Of a stretch of DNA of 64,000 nt, positions 16,165 to 28,044 are shown piece after piece. A program made the translations under genes and the position numbers. Numbering within the stretch: the first letter of the stretch is position 1; every line of letters starts with the position of its first letter. Origin of the DNA: Chaenocephalus aceratus (Eukaryota; Chordata; Actinopteri; Perciformes; Channichthyidae); assembly GCA_023974075.1 (NCBI GenBank), contig CM043799.1:7341250-7405249 (forward strand), written 5' to 3'. The notes beneath the pieces were generated by a model that was not told the DNA's origin, ran no database searches, and saw nothing but the letters and a program-made list of their open reading frames with translations.

Positions 16165-16984
16165 TTCCTCACACAATCAGTGCACGCAGCTCTGCTGATC
16201 TCTCCTCCCTGGCTGCAGGCTGATAACAGACAGTTGGGATCGCGCGAAATTCTCTCTGCAGACCCATTCTCACGCGTTATCAACCTTCTTCTTCTCAATA
16301 TCAAGCCACACTTATTGTTTTTACTTCGGCTGAGACTTTGTGTGTGCTCAGGGTGAGTTTGGCTGTGTTTCGTGTGTATCGCTAAACAAGGAAATCACAC
16401 CTCCACGGAGCTTAGCGCGATTCACAACGCCCGACTGGTCCCGTCCAATCGGAGCACACTGGGCTCACAGGGAGGGGGGGGCAAGAGCTGCAACGAGCCG
16501 TTTAGTGGAGAGAGGTGAATACACATACTTTACAGAGATGCTGTATGCGGAACCAATGTGAGTTTGGAAAATTGCACAGGATAAATCTATTCTAGTAGAC
16601 CTCAACAATGGAATTATGATCAGTGGAAATGGCCATGCCATGTGACCTTTAAGTGGAGAGTGAAAACACAAGGTAATTTTAATACTACTGTTTATATAAG
16701 TAAACACCTTATCTCCCCAAGGCAATTTCCCATCCAATAGGTGTGCTATAACCCTTTCTCCTGTCTGTTACTCCGTCTTTCAGCACAAGAACAGAGGGGG
16801 TTTCAATGGAGCCTGAATACCTGCACTGAGACCCTCACCCTGCACCCTGAGTCTCAACTCTGTGTTTTTCAAGCCTTTCCCTGTTTTTTTTGTATTAAAC
16901 AAAACATTAAGCTTTCCCAATGGTGTGGTTTTCGTTTTGTGAAAAAGTGCAAATGCAGTGTTTGTATATAATTACATCACATAT

Positions 16985-17206
16985 TTATTTGCTGTTGGTC
17001 GTGAAATTGCTCCTGCTGACTTGAGCCAGCCATTTTATCCTCCGCTCTGTGTCAGTGGGGAAGCCGTACATTCGTACTCCTTTCTCGGAGCCATTGGAGC
17101 ATCCCCAGGCAGCACAGCAAACCATGGTGGGGACTAGGAGGCAGCACAGCAAACCAGGACAAGACGGAGGAAAAGGCACAGACAAACTGCATGATATGCT
17201 ATTCAA
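16985..17206 (-). pseudogene. THAP-domain fragment
   Basis: From the ATG at about 17125 on the minus strand the frame reads MVCCAAWGCSNGSEKGVRMYG FPTDTERRIKWLAQV, matching the first two-thirds of a THAP zinc-finger domain (paired cysteines, FP-x-D-x2-RR-x-KW). The frame ends after 46 residues, before the CxxH and AVPTIF parts. THAP domains bind DNA and occur in P-element and Kolobok transposases as well as host genes. It may be a first exon, but no partner exon is visible. Confidence 0.55.
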
Positions 17207-17437
17207 TGTTTATTGAATTCCCTTTAACACATGTATCATCATCATGCTGGTGCTGCTGCTAGTCCTTTGATAGGCAAGGCAAGTTTATTTATATAGCACT
17301 TTCAAACACAAGGCAATTCAAAGTGCTTTACAAAAAATGAAAGACATTAAGCATTAAAAAAGAAAAGCTAAGAAAATAAACATTAAAAGAAAAAATACAT
17401 GGATAAAAGTTACAGTGCAGTTTAAGATATGAATAGT

Positions 17438-19339
17438 TCAATTAAAAGCAGCGACAAAAAGAAAAGTCTTCAGCCTGGATTTAAAAGTAGTAAGAGTTGC
17501 AGCGGACCTGCAGGTTTCTGGGAGTTTGTTCCAGATATTTGGAGCATAATAACTAAACGCTGCTTTACCATGTTTAGTTCTGACTCTGGGGACAGAAAGC
17601 TGACCAGTCCCTGAAGACCTGAGAGATCTGGATGGTTCATCATTTAGCAGGAAGTCAGTAATGTATTTTGGGCCTAAACCATTCAGTGCTTTATAAACCA
17701 GCAGCAGTATTTTGAAATCTATTCTTTGACACACAGGAAGCCAGTGTAAAGACTTCAGAACTGGAGTGATGTGATCCACTTTCTTAGTGTTAGTGAGGAC
17801 TCGAGCAGTGGCGTTCTGAATCAGCTGCAGCTTTCTAATAGATTTTTTAGTGAGACCTGTGAAGACCCATTGCAGTAGTCGAGTCTACTGAAGATAAAGG
17901 CATGGACAAGTTTTTCCAAATCCTGCTGTGACATTAGTCTTTTAATCCTAGATATTCTTTAGGTGATAGTAGGCTGATTTAGTAACTGTTTTAATGTGAC
18001 TGTTGAAACTCAGGTCAGAGTCCATGACTACACCTAGATTTCTGGCTTTATCTGTTGGTTTGAACATTGCACACTGAAGCTCAGCGCTAACTTTTTTACG
18101 TTCTGACCAAAAACTATTACCTCAGTTTTTCTTTGTTTAATTGGAGAAAGTTCTGACACATCCAGTCATTGATTTGTTCAATGCACTTACTCAGTGTTTG
18201 AATTGGAGCATAGTCTCCTGGTGAAATGTTACGTAAATGTGTGTGTCATCCGCATAGCTATGGTAACTTATTTAGTTGTTTCTTCATTATCTGAGCCAGT
18301 GGTAGCATGTAGATGTTAAAGAGAAGAGGCCCCAAGATGGAGCCTTGAGGATATTTGTCATATTTGTCAACTCAGATGTGTATTTACCTATAGAAACAAA
18401 GTTGTTTCTGTCCTTTAAGTAGGATTCAAACCAATTTAGAACTGTTTCCGAAAGTCCCACCCAGTTTTCCAGTCGGTCTAGTAATATGCTATGGTCAACA
18501 GTGTCAAACGCAGCACTGAGATCTAATAATACTAACACTGAAGTTCTGCCACTGTCTGTGTTTAAGTGATGTCGTTAAAGACCTTTACAAGAGCAGTCTC
18601 AGTGCTGTGGTTTGGACGAAGCCTGACTGGAACACATCGAAACAGTTATTTAAATTTAAGAAACTGTTGAAAAACAACTTTTCAATGATTTTACCTAGAA
18701 ATGGGAGGTTTGATATGGGCCTGTAATTGTTCATTACTGAAGCATCTAGATTCTTTTTTAAGAGCGGTTTAATGACTGCAGTTTTCAGGGCCTGTGGAAA
18801 ATAGTGAAGAGATTTGTTTACTATATGAAGTAGTTCTGAGGCCATGCAAGGCAAAACATCTTTGAAAAATCCTGTTGGAATAATATCAAGGCAGCAGGAG
18901 GAGGATTTCAGAAGTTGTATAATGTCCTCTAGGTTTTTATCATTAATCTGATGGAATTGTGTCATGATGTCTGAATTGATGTTAAGTGGACACAGAGACA
19001 ACACATGTGCTGTTCCTGATGCAGACGCACTGACTGCTTGTCTGATTTTCTGAATGTTGTCAGTGAAAAAGGAGGCAAAATCATTGCATGCCCTGGTGGA
19101 TAGAAATTCAGAGGCTACTGACACTGGGGGGTTAGTTAGTCTGTCGACGGTAGCAACAAGGCACGTGCGTTGTTTTTGTTTTTGGTAATGATGTCAGAGA
19201 ACGATTGTCGTGCGTTTTTCAATTCCAAATTTATAAGGCCAAGTCTCTCTTTATAAATGTCAAAGTGAACCTGGAGATTTGTTTTTCGCCACCTGCGTTC
19301 AGCTTTTCGACATTCTCTTTTTTCTGTTTTCACTGTCAT
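17438..19339 (-). pseudogene. L2 ORF2 reverse transcriptase and C-terminal tail
   Basis: Fragments in order on the minus strand are a linker (19136-19339), an N-terminal RT segment (18585-19124; NYRPISNLPFLGKIIEK), the palm segment with [21 protein letters not shown] (18287-18538), and the C-terminal SLHWLPVCQRIDFKILLLVY region (17438-17779), which is diagnostic for L2/CR1 elements. They are separated by stops and frameshifts. Reverse transcriptase would prime on nicked DNA; this copy is dead. Confidence 0.88.
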
Positions 19340-19928
19340 GGCCTTTCTCCATGGAGATATTTTTCTTCCCAGTCACTTCCTTTACCTTAATTGGAGCAAT
19401 GGCATCTATAACATTTTTAATTTTTGAATTAAATGCTCTACTAGCTCATTTACTGAGATGTTAGCAGGGGCAAGTGTGGTAGAAAGATCTGAGTAAACAT
19501 TTCCCTAGTATTTTCAGTTAAATATCGCTTTGTGGTTATCTTTTTGAACACTTGTGTGAACAGAAATAGAGCTCTCAAAGAAACACAGGAATGGTCAGAG
19601 AGTGCAACATCAGTCACCACAACCTTAGAGATATTCAGACCCTTTGAGATAATTAAGTCCAGAATGTGCCCTTATTGTGCGTGGGCTCCGTCACATGCTG
19701 AGTCAGTCCATAGCTATCAAGAACACAAAACAGTTCTTTAGCCCCTCTGTCCTGGGGGTTGTCAACATGGATGTTAAAATCACCAACAATGACTAGACGG
19801 TCAAAGTCAATAACACCTATAGACAGCAGTTCAGTAAGTCATCAAAAAAGCTTGCACAGTATTTGGGTGGTCTATAGATATTTAGGAACAGAGCTCGAGA
19901 GGAGCATTTCAGCTGAAGGACCACATAT

Positions 19929-20165
19929 TCAAATAATCAAAGTTCCATCCGATGTCTTCCTGCATTGAAGGGAATCATTGAACAATAGCAACTCCACCCC
20001 CTTTCTTATGCATTCTTCCTGAATCATAAAACTAAAGTTGGGAGGGGTTGATTCGATAAGAACAGCTGCACTGTTATTTTGTTCAATCCAAGTTTCTGTT
20101 AAAAACATAAAATCGAGATTGTGCTCAGTGATAAAATCATTGATTAAAAATGTTTTTCCTGCCAA
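19929..20165 (-). pseudogene. L2 endonuclease fragment
   Basis: The frame reads NDFITEHNLDFMFLTETWI, the conserved LTETW segment of LINE AP-endonucleases that contains a catalytic glutamate. It lies upstream of the reverse transcriptase remnant on the same strand. Confidence 0.8.
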
Positions 20166-20190
20166 AGACCTGACATTTATAAAGCTAGTT

Positions 20191-21230
20191 TAAGTTGTTT
20201 AAACACACATCGTCATGTTTTTTGTAACAAGCTGTGGCTGACATGGAATCACTGCTAAATTAGATAAACTCACACAAACGTTTGAGCGCTTCCTGTTTCT
20301 AAGATGATTCACCGCTCTAATCTATTACCTATCACACAGATATCGGCAAAGCTACTGGCAGGCAGGGCCGGGCATGTCCGGAAAGAGTTGAGTGCCCATA
20401 CGCCCTTGAGCCTGGACCCCACACATATCAGTAAGAGTTGTTGTGTTTTGTACACACACATTCCAGTAGTCACCTGTCTTTCTGAAAGCCATAAAGATGA
20501 CATTAGTCATTTAGATAACTTGTGTCCTCAATTACCATGGGATTACTGAAACTACCATGAATTTAAGAAAATGGTAGAAATTCATCAAATCTGAATTTTA
20601 AAGCATTACTTTAGATCCCCTCCCTCTAAATATATCAAAAACATTAGAAAGTGATGCTCCTGACTACCATACAAGTTTAAGAAGATAATATGGTTTTAAA
20701 GAATTCAAAGCTATAAATAAACAGCAACCGGCTCTTTAACCAAGGCACTGTTAGCCTAACATGTAAACTAGTTGTTCACACTAATCCTAATATTATCACT
20801 TAATATTAGCAAATTCTATTTTATTTTTTTAAAACATTGATGTAAATACATACACATATCGATTTGTTGTATAAATATTGCAAATCAAAACCTTTATTCA
20901 CTAATAATTACCAAAAATCGTAGTTCTATCTCCTGTTATCAATGCATTCACATGGCCCGCCATGAACTTCCGGGGAACGATCCTCGTCTACATGAACCAC
21001 GTGACGATAACGTTTTTGGACTTCCGTTGTCGTAACTCTTCTATCTATATGGCGCTGGATCCACCAATCCATGTTTCATCTGTCTATCGCCAGTTACTTC
21101 CGCTTACAGCGAAGCTCCGGAGGCGAAGTCCCGCCCATCTACTTCCGACGGGACAGCTAATATAACACAACACATTGGTTGTATTCCTTTAACTGGTGGA
21201 TATAGAGTTGCTGCGGGGGGGTGGGGGGGG
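20191..21230. other. No recognised feature
   Basis: I see no gene or identifiable repeat except the short string shared inversely with about 14293. Reading frames are short and unsupported. Confidence 0.4.
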
Positions 21231-21380
21231 GGGTTGAGATGCACAGGCTGCAGTGGAGACGCTGAGCCAGCTGATCGACAGCTGGAACACAAACACCAAA
21301 CAAAGGGGTTGAGATGCACAGGCTGCAGTGGAGACGCTGCGCACAGCTGATCGACAGCTGGAACACAAACCACCAAATAC
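21231..21380. repeat. 75-bp tandem duplication
   Basis: Two head-to-tail copies of a 75-base unit (21231-21305 and 21306-21380) both read gggttgagatgcacaggctg and differ at only a few positions. Confidence 0.9.
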
Positions 21381-21699
21381 AAAAACATAATTCAGATCCA
21401 GTCGTCATGACTCCACTCCGGAGGGATTCCCCGATCATTTCTTACAGTTTTCTCATCAAGGGGGTGTCTCCTGTCCCCGCTACAAACACTGCCTGAGGAA
21501 GGCTATGTGTATTTTGTCATTAACCTTTTTCGGACCACTTATTTATTTATTTTGGTGACGATCCGACCTCCATGTTTCTACTCTGGTTCAAACTGCATCC
21601 ACCAAACAATGTCATTTATCTCGACCTCCCCAAAATAACCAAAATCTGACACGGTGTGAGATGTCTTTTTTAGCTGTTCTGTCGTCATTTCCTGCGATC

Positions 21700-21990
21700 T
21701 TCTTCATGCAGTCAGTCAAAATGACTGACTATTTATAGGCAAATATGGGCAAATATGGGCGTTACGTGAAGCCCGCAAAAGCTGCACCCGCATTTCGAGT
21801 CAATTGTGATTTATAAAGGGAAAACCGGCTTAGGAAGTGCCGTACGCACTTTCCTCGCCGGTACGCAATGTTCGGTGAATCGGAACATTTCGGAACATTT
21901 CTGTACCTATTTTTTGGATTTCTACTACGTAAGCAACCTTCCCACGTGAATCCTACGCACGGCATTATAAATGAGGCCCCAGATGTCCCG
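21700..21990. repeat. Possible DNA-transposon end ('gggcctcatttataa')
   Basis: On the minus strand from about 21982 the sequence begins gggcctcatttataatgccg, resembling termini of fish Harbinger-type MITEs, and a short direct repeat (gggcaaatat twice) lies at about 21743. I could not find the opposite terminus. Confidence 0.3.
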
Positions 21991-22324
21991 CTTTGTGCGG
22001 TATTGCACAGCATTTTCACGACTTGTACGTACATTGAGACGTTGTCCCGCATATTTAATTTAGATTGGCTAAAACGCTTTTCTAAAATCTGATGACATGA
22101 ATCAGATGCGGAGAAAGAGCGGCTCTGTTCGCTGACGGCCCCCCTTTATTATTATATGTTTTAAACGGCATCATGTAAGTTGTGCTGACCGGCGACAGAG
22201 GTTCACAGTGAGACCATTGTTTCTCTAACGTGTGTGACCCAACTCAATAACACACATCATATGGAATGCCATGTGATCATTAATGAATATCAGAAATACG
22301 CTGTATTAAACATTCTGCTATAAC

Positions 22325-23066
22325 ACTGAATGAAATTGATACTGTTGACTTTGTATTAGTTAGCCTACTACTAACAATACATTGAAGTAATTTTACTGTG
22401 TACTTTTGAGAAATCCTCTGTCAAAGTCCCCTGCTGAGAACAAAATCAAGCCACTTCTGCTAAGTTTGATGAGGGAATAATTTTTTGTTGCCATTAGTTC
22501 TTCGTGAGATTGATCCTGTTGGACTACTGAGACTACCCCACAAGTAGGCTACTATGAAGTAGGTTACTTACTGTGTACTTTTCCAGTTCTCTGTCAATGT
22601 CCCCTCCCGACTACAAGAATGCATGTTTTTCTTTTAATAAGCGTTAAAAAACATTTCTTCCTGAGACTGACATTGTGGACAGAGTATTTTAAGAGGATGG
22701 TAGACACGATATCAGCAATACTTCCAGTCAGTACTACTCCGCGCCAGCAGCATTTTTTACACCTTGGAACTTCTTTAGAGTCTGGCCGGATAGCTGGTCA
22801 CAAATATCCTTCAGCACACTGACACACGCTGGTGTCTTTTAATATATAACTATTTCTCAGCGCTAATTCGTTCCTCGCAGATTCTTCAGTCTCATCAGCC
22901 TCATGCTTCCATCAGTCCCAGTCAACGCCTCCAGCACACGTCCAGTGTCTGACTCCATATGATATTGTCCTGATGCTGTAAGGGTGATGCCCCATGATCA
23001 CACAATGTGTGCCAAGGACCTCATATTATGTCTGTCATTAATGTTACATCACCCATTATAACAGTT
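22325..23066 (+). repeat. Dispersed repeat 'R', right two-thirds
   Basis: This matches about 51470-52135 through shared phrases such as gtcaaagtcccctgctgaga and ggtgatgccccatgatcaca. It stops at cattataaca, the same right border as the full copy, where the gypsy 3' fragment begins. Confidence 0.8.
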
Positions 23067-23069
23067 TTC

Positions 23070-24134
23070 CCCGCCGACTACTCTCCTGCCAGGGGTCCTG
23101 CCAACCCTTTGTCCCGTCCCGTTGGAGGTCCCACCGTCTGCTCTCCTGCCAGCTCCTTGTCCCATCTCGTTGGAGGTCCCACCGACTGCTCTCCTGCCGG
23201 GGGTCCTGCCAACCCTTTGTCCTGTGCCGTTGGAGGCCCCGCCGACTGCTCTTCTGCCGGGGGTCCTGCCAGCTCCTTGTCCTGTCCCGTTGGAGGTCCC
23301 GCCGACTACTCTCCTGCCGGGGGTCCTGCCAACTACTCTTCTGCCGGGGGTCCTGCCAACCCTATGTCCTGTGCCGTTGGAGGTCCCGCCGACTGCTCTC
23401 CTGCCGGGGGTCCTGCCAATCCTATGTCCTGTTCCTCTGGGGGTCCCGCCGACAACTCTTCTGCCGGGGGTCCTGCCAACCCCGTCCTGTTCCGTTGGAG
23501 GCCCCACCATCACCTGTCTCGCCGGGGTCCTGCCAACTCTGGTCCTCTTCCGTGGGGGATCCTGCCGAAGCCTGTCCCACTGGCTCCGGTTCCTGTTCGG
23601 CCGACACCGGGTCCTGCCCGGCCTCCGGAGCTGTCTGGTCTTCGCCCTCGAGCCCGGCCCCCTGAGAGCCGCGGTCTTTGCCCTCGAGCCCGGCCCCCTG
23701 ACAGCCGCGGTCTCTCTCCCTCGAGCCCGGCCCCTGAGTGCCGCGGTCTTCGTCCTCGGGCCCGGCCCCCTGACTCTTCCTGCCGCTGCTTTTGCCCTCA
23801 TGCTCGGCCCCCTGAGTTTGCCCGCTGTGGCCTTCGCCCCTTTTTGAACTTTGCCTTGCCCCCAGGCCGTCCACCCGAGACTCCCTCCTTGGTCTCTGCC
23901 TTGCCCCCGGGCCTTCCGCCCGAGACCCCGTCCTTGGTCTCTGCCTTTCCCCGGGCCTTCCGCTCGAGACCCCCTCCTTGGTCTCTGCCTTTCCCCCGGG
24001 CCGTCCACCCGAGACCCGTCCTCCAGACCCCCTCCACCCACCCTTTCTTGGCCCTAGTTATGTGTCCTCCCTCCGGTCCCCCTCCACCCACCCTGCTGGA
24101 CCTTTTTTTGGGATGTCTGGGATCCGTCCCTTGA
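23070..24134 (+). repeat. Three adjacent GC-rich minisatellites, open in one frame
   Basis: Three arrays follow each other. The first (about 23080-23500) repeats a unit around ctgccgggggtcctgccaac. The second (about 23640-23790) repeats cctcgagcccggccccctga. The third (about 23860-24020) repeats a 45-48 base unit around gagaccc.tccttggtctctgcctt. One frame stays open for 375 codons (23007-24134) and is rich in Gly, Pro, Ala and Ser. Lack of stops also holds for other frames and strands, so it reflects composition and I do not call a gene. Confidence 0.8.
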
Positions 24135-24147
24135 GGGGGGGGGTTTC

Positions 24148-24572
24148 TGTCACGATTCTCATGTTATGTCACGTTTGTAGTTTTGTCTGTGTTGGTGTTT
24201 TTCTTGTCTTTGGGTTTCCTGTTTTATTGTGTAAAGTGTTCACCCCGTTTCCTGCCTGTCCTTTCTGTCTGTTTCCCTCCCTGATTACCCGATTGTGTTC
24301 ACCTGTTGTCCTTGTGTTTCTCCTCCCCTGCCCAGCTGTGTCTTGTTCTGTGATTACCCTTCTGTGTATTTAGTCTAGTCTTCCCCTGTGTTCCATGTCG
24401 GTTCATTGTTCCCCTCCACCTCCATGTCATTCCACGGTCTGTGTTCTTGTGCTGCTCGTTGGTTTTGGATATGTTGGATACTGCTTGTTTTGCCACAGCT
24501 TTATATTATTTAATAAAGCTCGCTTTTCGTTATTCTGCATTTGAGTCCTACCTGCTTCACCCAATCGTAACA
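24148..24572 (+). repeat. Right LTR, 425 bp
   Basis: It begins TGTCACGATT after a polypurine run and ends AATCGTAACA, giving TG...CA ends. An AATAAA signal is at about 24512. No left LTR is in the window. Confidence 0.7.
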
Positions 24573-24585
24573 GTTTAATACTGTT

Positions 24586-24915
24586 AACTTCTAATTTTGG
24601 AGAAAAATAAAACGTCTTTTAAAACTACAATTCCCAGTAGAGACGTGCCATGTTGCGAAACACAATAGCCAGCATCAGAGCCAGCATGTGTATTTATGGG
24701 GGGGCGTTCGAGTCCAGTTTTGAATAGTCTGCCTTGGTTTCGTTTCATTTCAAAGAGCTTGACGCTCGGCGTAACCTTGGCGCACTGCCACTCCATCCAA
24801 CATCCAATCCCGAGTTTGAAGATTAATCACGGGGTTTGTCAACGGGACTGTGTCCAAACGAGCTGGGGATTATGGGTAGTGTAGTGTCTTGGGCCATCCT
24901 AAACTGAATTTTTGT
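24586..24915. repeat. Copy of the inverted-repeat arm found at 39105 and 40690
   Basis: The segment with gcgcactgccactccatcca and gtagtgtagtgtcttgggcc matches the reverse complement of about 39320-39470 and the direct strand near 40690-40740. It is a third, partial copy of that repeat family. Confidence 0.65.
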
Positions 24916-24953
24916 TCGGATATCATATCGCATTAACAACACCACATCTGGCG

Positions 24954-25142
24954 TCACAGAGATCTTCTGTTACTGTCCTTTCTTCTTAGAGGAAGTACAG
25001 AAACACGTAACTCTGGATTTGTTTTAATGTTTGAGGTGCAATAAACGACACAGCAGCTTTTTGGCATGTTAAAACTATTATGTTCTGCCTCGCTCATGAG
25101 AGTAACAGCTGGCAAAATTACAACCTCGCCTACTGATTTCAA
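24954..25142 (-). pseudogene. Possible THAP-domain fragment
   Basis: From an ATG near 25067 on the minus strand the frame reads MPKSCCVVYCTSN and LPLRRKDSNRRSL. The opening and the later basic segment resemble the start of a THAP zinc finger, but the match is weak and the frame ends early. Confidence 0.3.
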
Positions 25143-25339
25143 ATGTGTGCTCTAAAAGGATATTTATAAATGACTATCATTATTATAAGCAAGACAATAA
25201 ATGGAAAGATATGTAGAAATAAACGTATTTGAGATACGTTCATAACGAACGTACTAACGTGGGAGAAAATGCGTTCTAGCTAAACGTAATTGAGAATGCA
25301 GTTTAATTCTGTGGGAACATAATTTTTAGGAGACAGGGT

Positions 25340-25680
25340 TGCGGGAGGGGACATTAACAGAGGATTACTCAAAAGTACACAGTAAGCACTTCATAGTACT
25401 TGTTGTGGGAGTAGTTTCACTACTAGCCTACTGAGTCCAACAGGATCGATCTCACAAAGAACTATTGGCAGAAAAAATAATAACAACTCGAGAGACGGCT
25501 GACCGCAGTGCAGAATCGCTGTATAGTTGAAATCTCCAAACAATGTTATCCATTTTAGACACAGGCCTATTATATTTACAGCCCTTAATAACATTCATTT
25601 TCTGGGCTCAATATGTGTCTTGGCTGTTTTCGTTGTGAAAACAAATGGGACCGTAGATACACGGATTGACCGTTCTCATC
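25340..25680 (-). repeat. Dispersed repeat 'R', rearranged fragment
   Basis: In reverse orientation this matches both an internal part of R (gatcctgttggactc) and its left end (ggctgtaaatataataggcc; aatccgtgtatctac), with the middle deleted. Confidence 0.75.
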
Positions 25681-26151
25681 GGCACTCTTATTTTGAAAGA
25701 CAACTTCCAGTAGCAGAATATGAAAAAACTGGGTTTTTTTGTTTCTGTTTTCTAGTGATTTTATTCTTTGTTTTGAGAAGTAGAAAATGAAAATCATCCC
25801 GTTTTTTAAGTTTAGTAAATCCATGTTTGACCATGATAAAGAAAAACGCCTTGTATTTCAATTTTGGTTTTTCAATTTGAAAACGAAAATCGTTTTTTGT
25901 TTTTGAATATCCATTTGTGAAAAGAAAATCCATGATAAAAACATACACTGACCCCGATTAAACATTGTAGTTAATCACCACAGCCAACATTAGCCCCGCT
26001 TCAAAACGGAGAACGTGCTAGCTAGCTAACAACTGGCACGAAGGCACGTGGTTATCTTTTACTTGGTTTAACCCCCGGGTCAGTCGCTTTCATTTGGCCA
26101 GCTCGCTGCCTTTAGACTCATGTTTGTGCACTCTAACTGTTATCCAATGTA

Positions 26152-27759
26152 CAGTGGGGCAAAAAAGTGTTTAGTCTACCACCAATTCTGCAAGTTCTCC
26201 CACTTAAAAAGATGAGAGAGGCCTGTAATTTTCATCCTAGGTATACCTCAACTATGAGAGACAAAATGAGAAAAAAAAATCCAGAAAATCACATTGTCTG
26301 ATTTTTAAAGAATTTATTTGCAAATTATGGTGGAAAATAAGTATTTGGTCAATAACAAAAGTTCATCTCAATACTTTGTTATATACCCTTTGTTTGGCAA
26401 TGACAGAGGTCAAACGTTTCCTGTAAGTCTTCACAAGGTTTTCACACACTGTTGCTGGTATTTTGGCCCATTCCTCCATGCAGATCTCCTCTAGAGCAGT
26501 GATGTTTTGGGGCTGTCGCTGGCAACACGGACTTTCAACTCCCTCCAAAGATTTTCTATGGGGTGAGATCTGGAGACTGGCTAGGCCACTCCAGGACCTT
26601 GAAATGCTTCTTACGAAGCCACTCCTTCGTTGCCCGGGCGGTGTGTTTTGGGATCATTGTCATGCTGAAAGACCCAGCCACGTTTCATCTTTAATGCCCT
26701 TGCTGATGGAAGGAGGTTGTCACTCAAAATCTCACGATACATTGCCCCATTCATTCTTTCCTTTACACGGATCAGTCGTCCTGGTCCCTTTGCAGAAAAA
26801 CAGCCCCAAAGCATGATGTTTCCACCCCCCATGTTTCACAGTAGGTATGGTGTTCTTTGGATGCAAACTCAGCATTCTTTCTCCTCCAAACACGTCTAGT
26901 TGAGTTTACCAAACTTTTCTATTTTTGGTTTCATCTGACCATATGACATTCTCCCAATCCTCTTCTGGATCATCTAAATGCTCTCTAGCAAACTTCAGAC
27001 GGGCCTGGACATGTACTGGCTTAAGCAGGGGGACACGTCTGGCACTGCAGGATTTGAGTCCCTGGCCGGCGTAGTGTGTTACTGATGGTAGCCGTTGTTA
27101 CTTTGGTCCCAGCTCTCTGCAGGTCATTGACTAGGTCCCCCGTGTGGTTCTGGGATTTCTGCTCACCGTTCTTGTGATTATTTTGACCCCACGGGGTGAG
27201 ATCTTGCGTGATGCCCCAGATCGAGGGAGATTATCAGTGGTCTTGTATGTCTTCCATTTTCTAATAATTGCTCCCACAGTTGATTTCTTCACACCAAGCT
27301 GCTTACCTATTGCAGATTCAGTCTTCCCATGCCTGGTGCAGGTCTACAATTTTGTTTCTGGTGTCCTTTGACAGCTCTTTGGTCTTGGCCATAGTGGAGT
27401 TTGGAGTGTGACTGTTTGAGGTTGTGGACAGGTGTCTTTTATACTGATAACGAGTTCAAACCGGTGCCATTAATACAGTTAACAAGTGGAGGACAGAGGA
27501 GGGTCTTAAAGAAGAAGTCACAGGTCTGTGAAAGCCAGAAATCTTGTTTTGTTTGTAGGTGACCAAATACTTATTTGAACGAGGAATTTACCAATTAATT
27601 CATTAAAAATCCTACAATGTGATTTCTGGATTGCTTTCCCCCCATTCTGTCTCTCATAGTTGAACTGTACCTAGGATGAAAATTACAGGCCTCTCTCATC
27701 TTTTTAAGTGGGAGAACTTGCACAATTGGGTGGCTGACTAAATCTTTTTTGCCCCACTG
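26152..27759 (-). mobile_element. Tc1/mariner element, 1,608 bp
   Basis: The ends CAGTGGGGCAAAAAAG and its inverse are flanked by TA on both sides (26150-26151 and 27760-27761), the hallmark of Tc1/mariner. The inverted repeats are long: the segments around gagagaggcctgtaattttc at 26215 and 27690 are inverse copies. A transposase remnant fills the interior on the minus strand. Confidence 0.93.
26363..27392 (-). pseudogene. Tc1 transposase remnant
   Basis: Starting from an ATG at about 27392 the frame reads [20 protein letters not shown], the usual Tc1 N-terminus, and hits a stop after some two dozen residues. Downstream, [20 protein letters not shown] and [12 protein letters not shown] (26611-26832) carry the second catalytic aspartate region, and the C-terminal part is at 26363-26548. 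Several frameshifts and stops make it inactive. Confidence 0.92.
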
Positions 27760-27779
27760 TACATATTCAGCCTTTACAC

Positions 27780-28044
27780 AATATTTAATAGCTTTATTCT
27801 TATTCTTTTTACAGCCTAAGGCAAAGAAGAAGAATCAGTCCCAAAAGAGCAGTCGGGATGGAGGTGATCAAAGAGGATCTAGATGGTAAATTGTATATCC
27901 CTTGTCAAACGTGATTTTAACATGCAGGTCCTCTATTCATTTTGTGAGTTTATTGTTCTTATGCTATAGGTCCTGAAGATACAGAAAGCTGTTGCCCCAA
28001 GTTGCAGTACCAGCCTTGGATCAGGCTTGGATCAAGGACAAATT
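27780..28044 (+). other. Possible exon-like sequence next to the right inverted arm
   Basis: A lysine/serine-rich stretch (about 27812-27886) ends at gatgGTAAAT, a plausible splice donor. A second stretch starts at about 27969. It is unassigned; it could be part of the element delimited by the long inverted repeats. Evidence is weak. Confidence 0.2.

Larger units (their letters stand above)
14803..16652. mobile_element. TTAA-type MITE copy A, interrupted by a hAT
   Basis: The ends read ttataaggtgacatgttatgc on the left and, inverted, ttaaaggtcacatggcatgg on the right. A second copy in the opposite orientation is at 37689-38647. Comparing the two shows that copy A continues from ...ggaccctcac at 15132 to ttcctcacac... 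at 16165, so everything between is a later insertion. No coding capacity of its own. Confidence 0.75.
17270..20190 (-). mobile_element. L2/CR1-type LINE, 5'-truncated
   Basis: On the minus strand this holds part of an apurinic endonuclease domain, a reverse transcriptase with stops and frameshifts, the C-terminal ORF2 tail and a 3' end reading aaggcaagtttatttatata, a common 3' end of fish L2 elements. About 2.9 kb remains. The 5' end is lost inside the endonuclease, as is usual for LINE insertions. Confidence 0.85.
23067..24572 (+). mobile_element. 3' end of a gypsy-like retrotransposon with minisatellites
   Basis: A GC-rich, C-biased region leads into a G-run (24135-24143) and an LTR ending at 24572. 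No pol domain is present. The sequence is sharply different in composition from its AT-rich surroundings, which supports insertion. The 5' part and left LTR are missing. Confidence 0.65.

Noticed and set aside
23049..24041. Long minus-strand open frame of 330 codons opposite the minisatellites
   Set aside because: It is Gly/Arg-rich translation of GC-rich tandem repeats; lack of stops follows from composition.
27497..27560. Possible host gene inside the Tc1 region
   Set aside because: All coding similarity there is to Tc1 transposase and its long inverted repeats.
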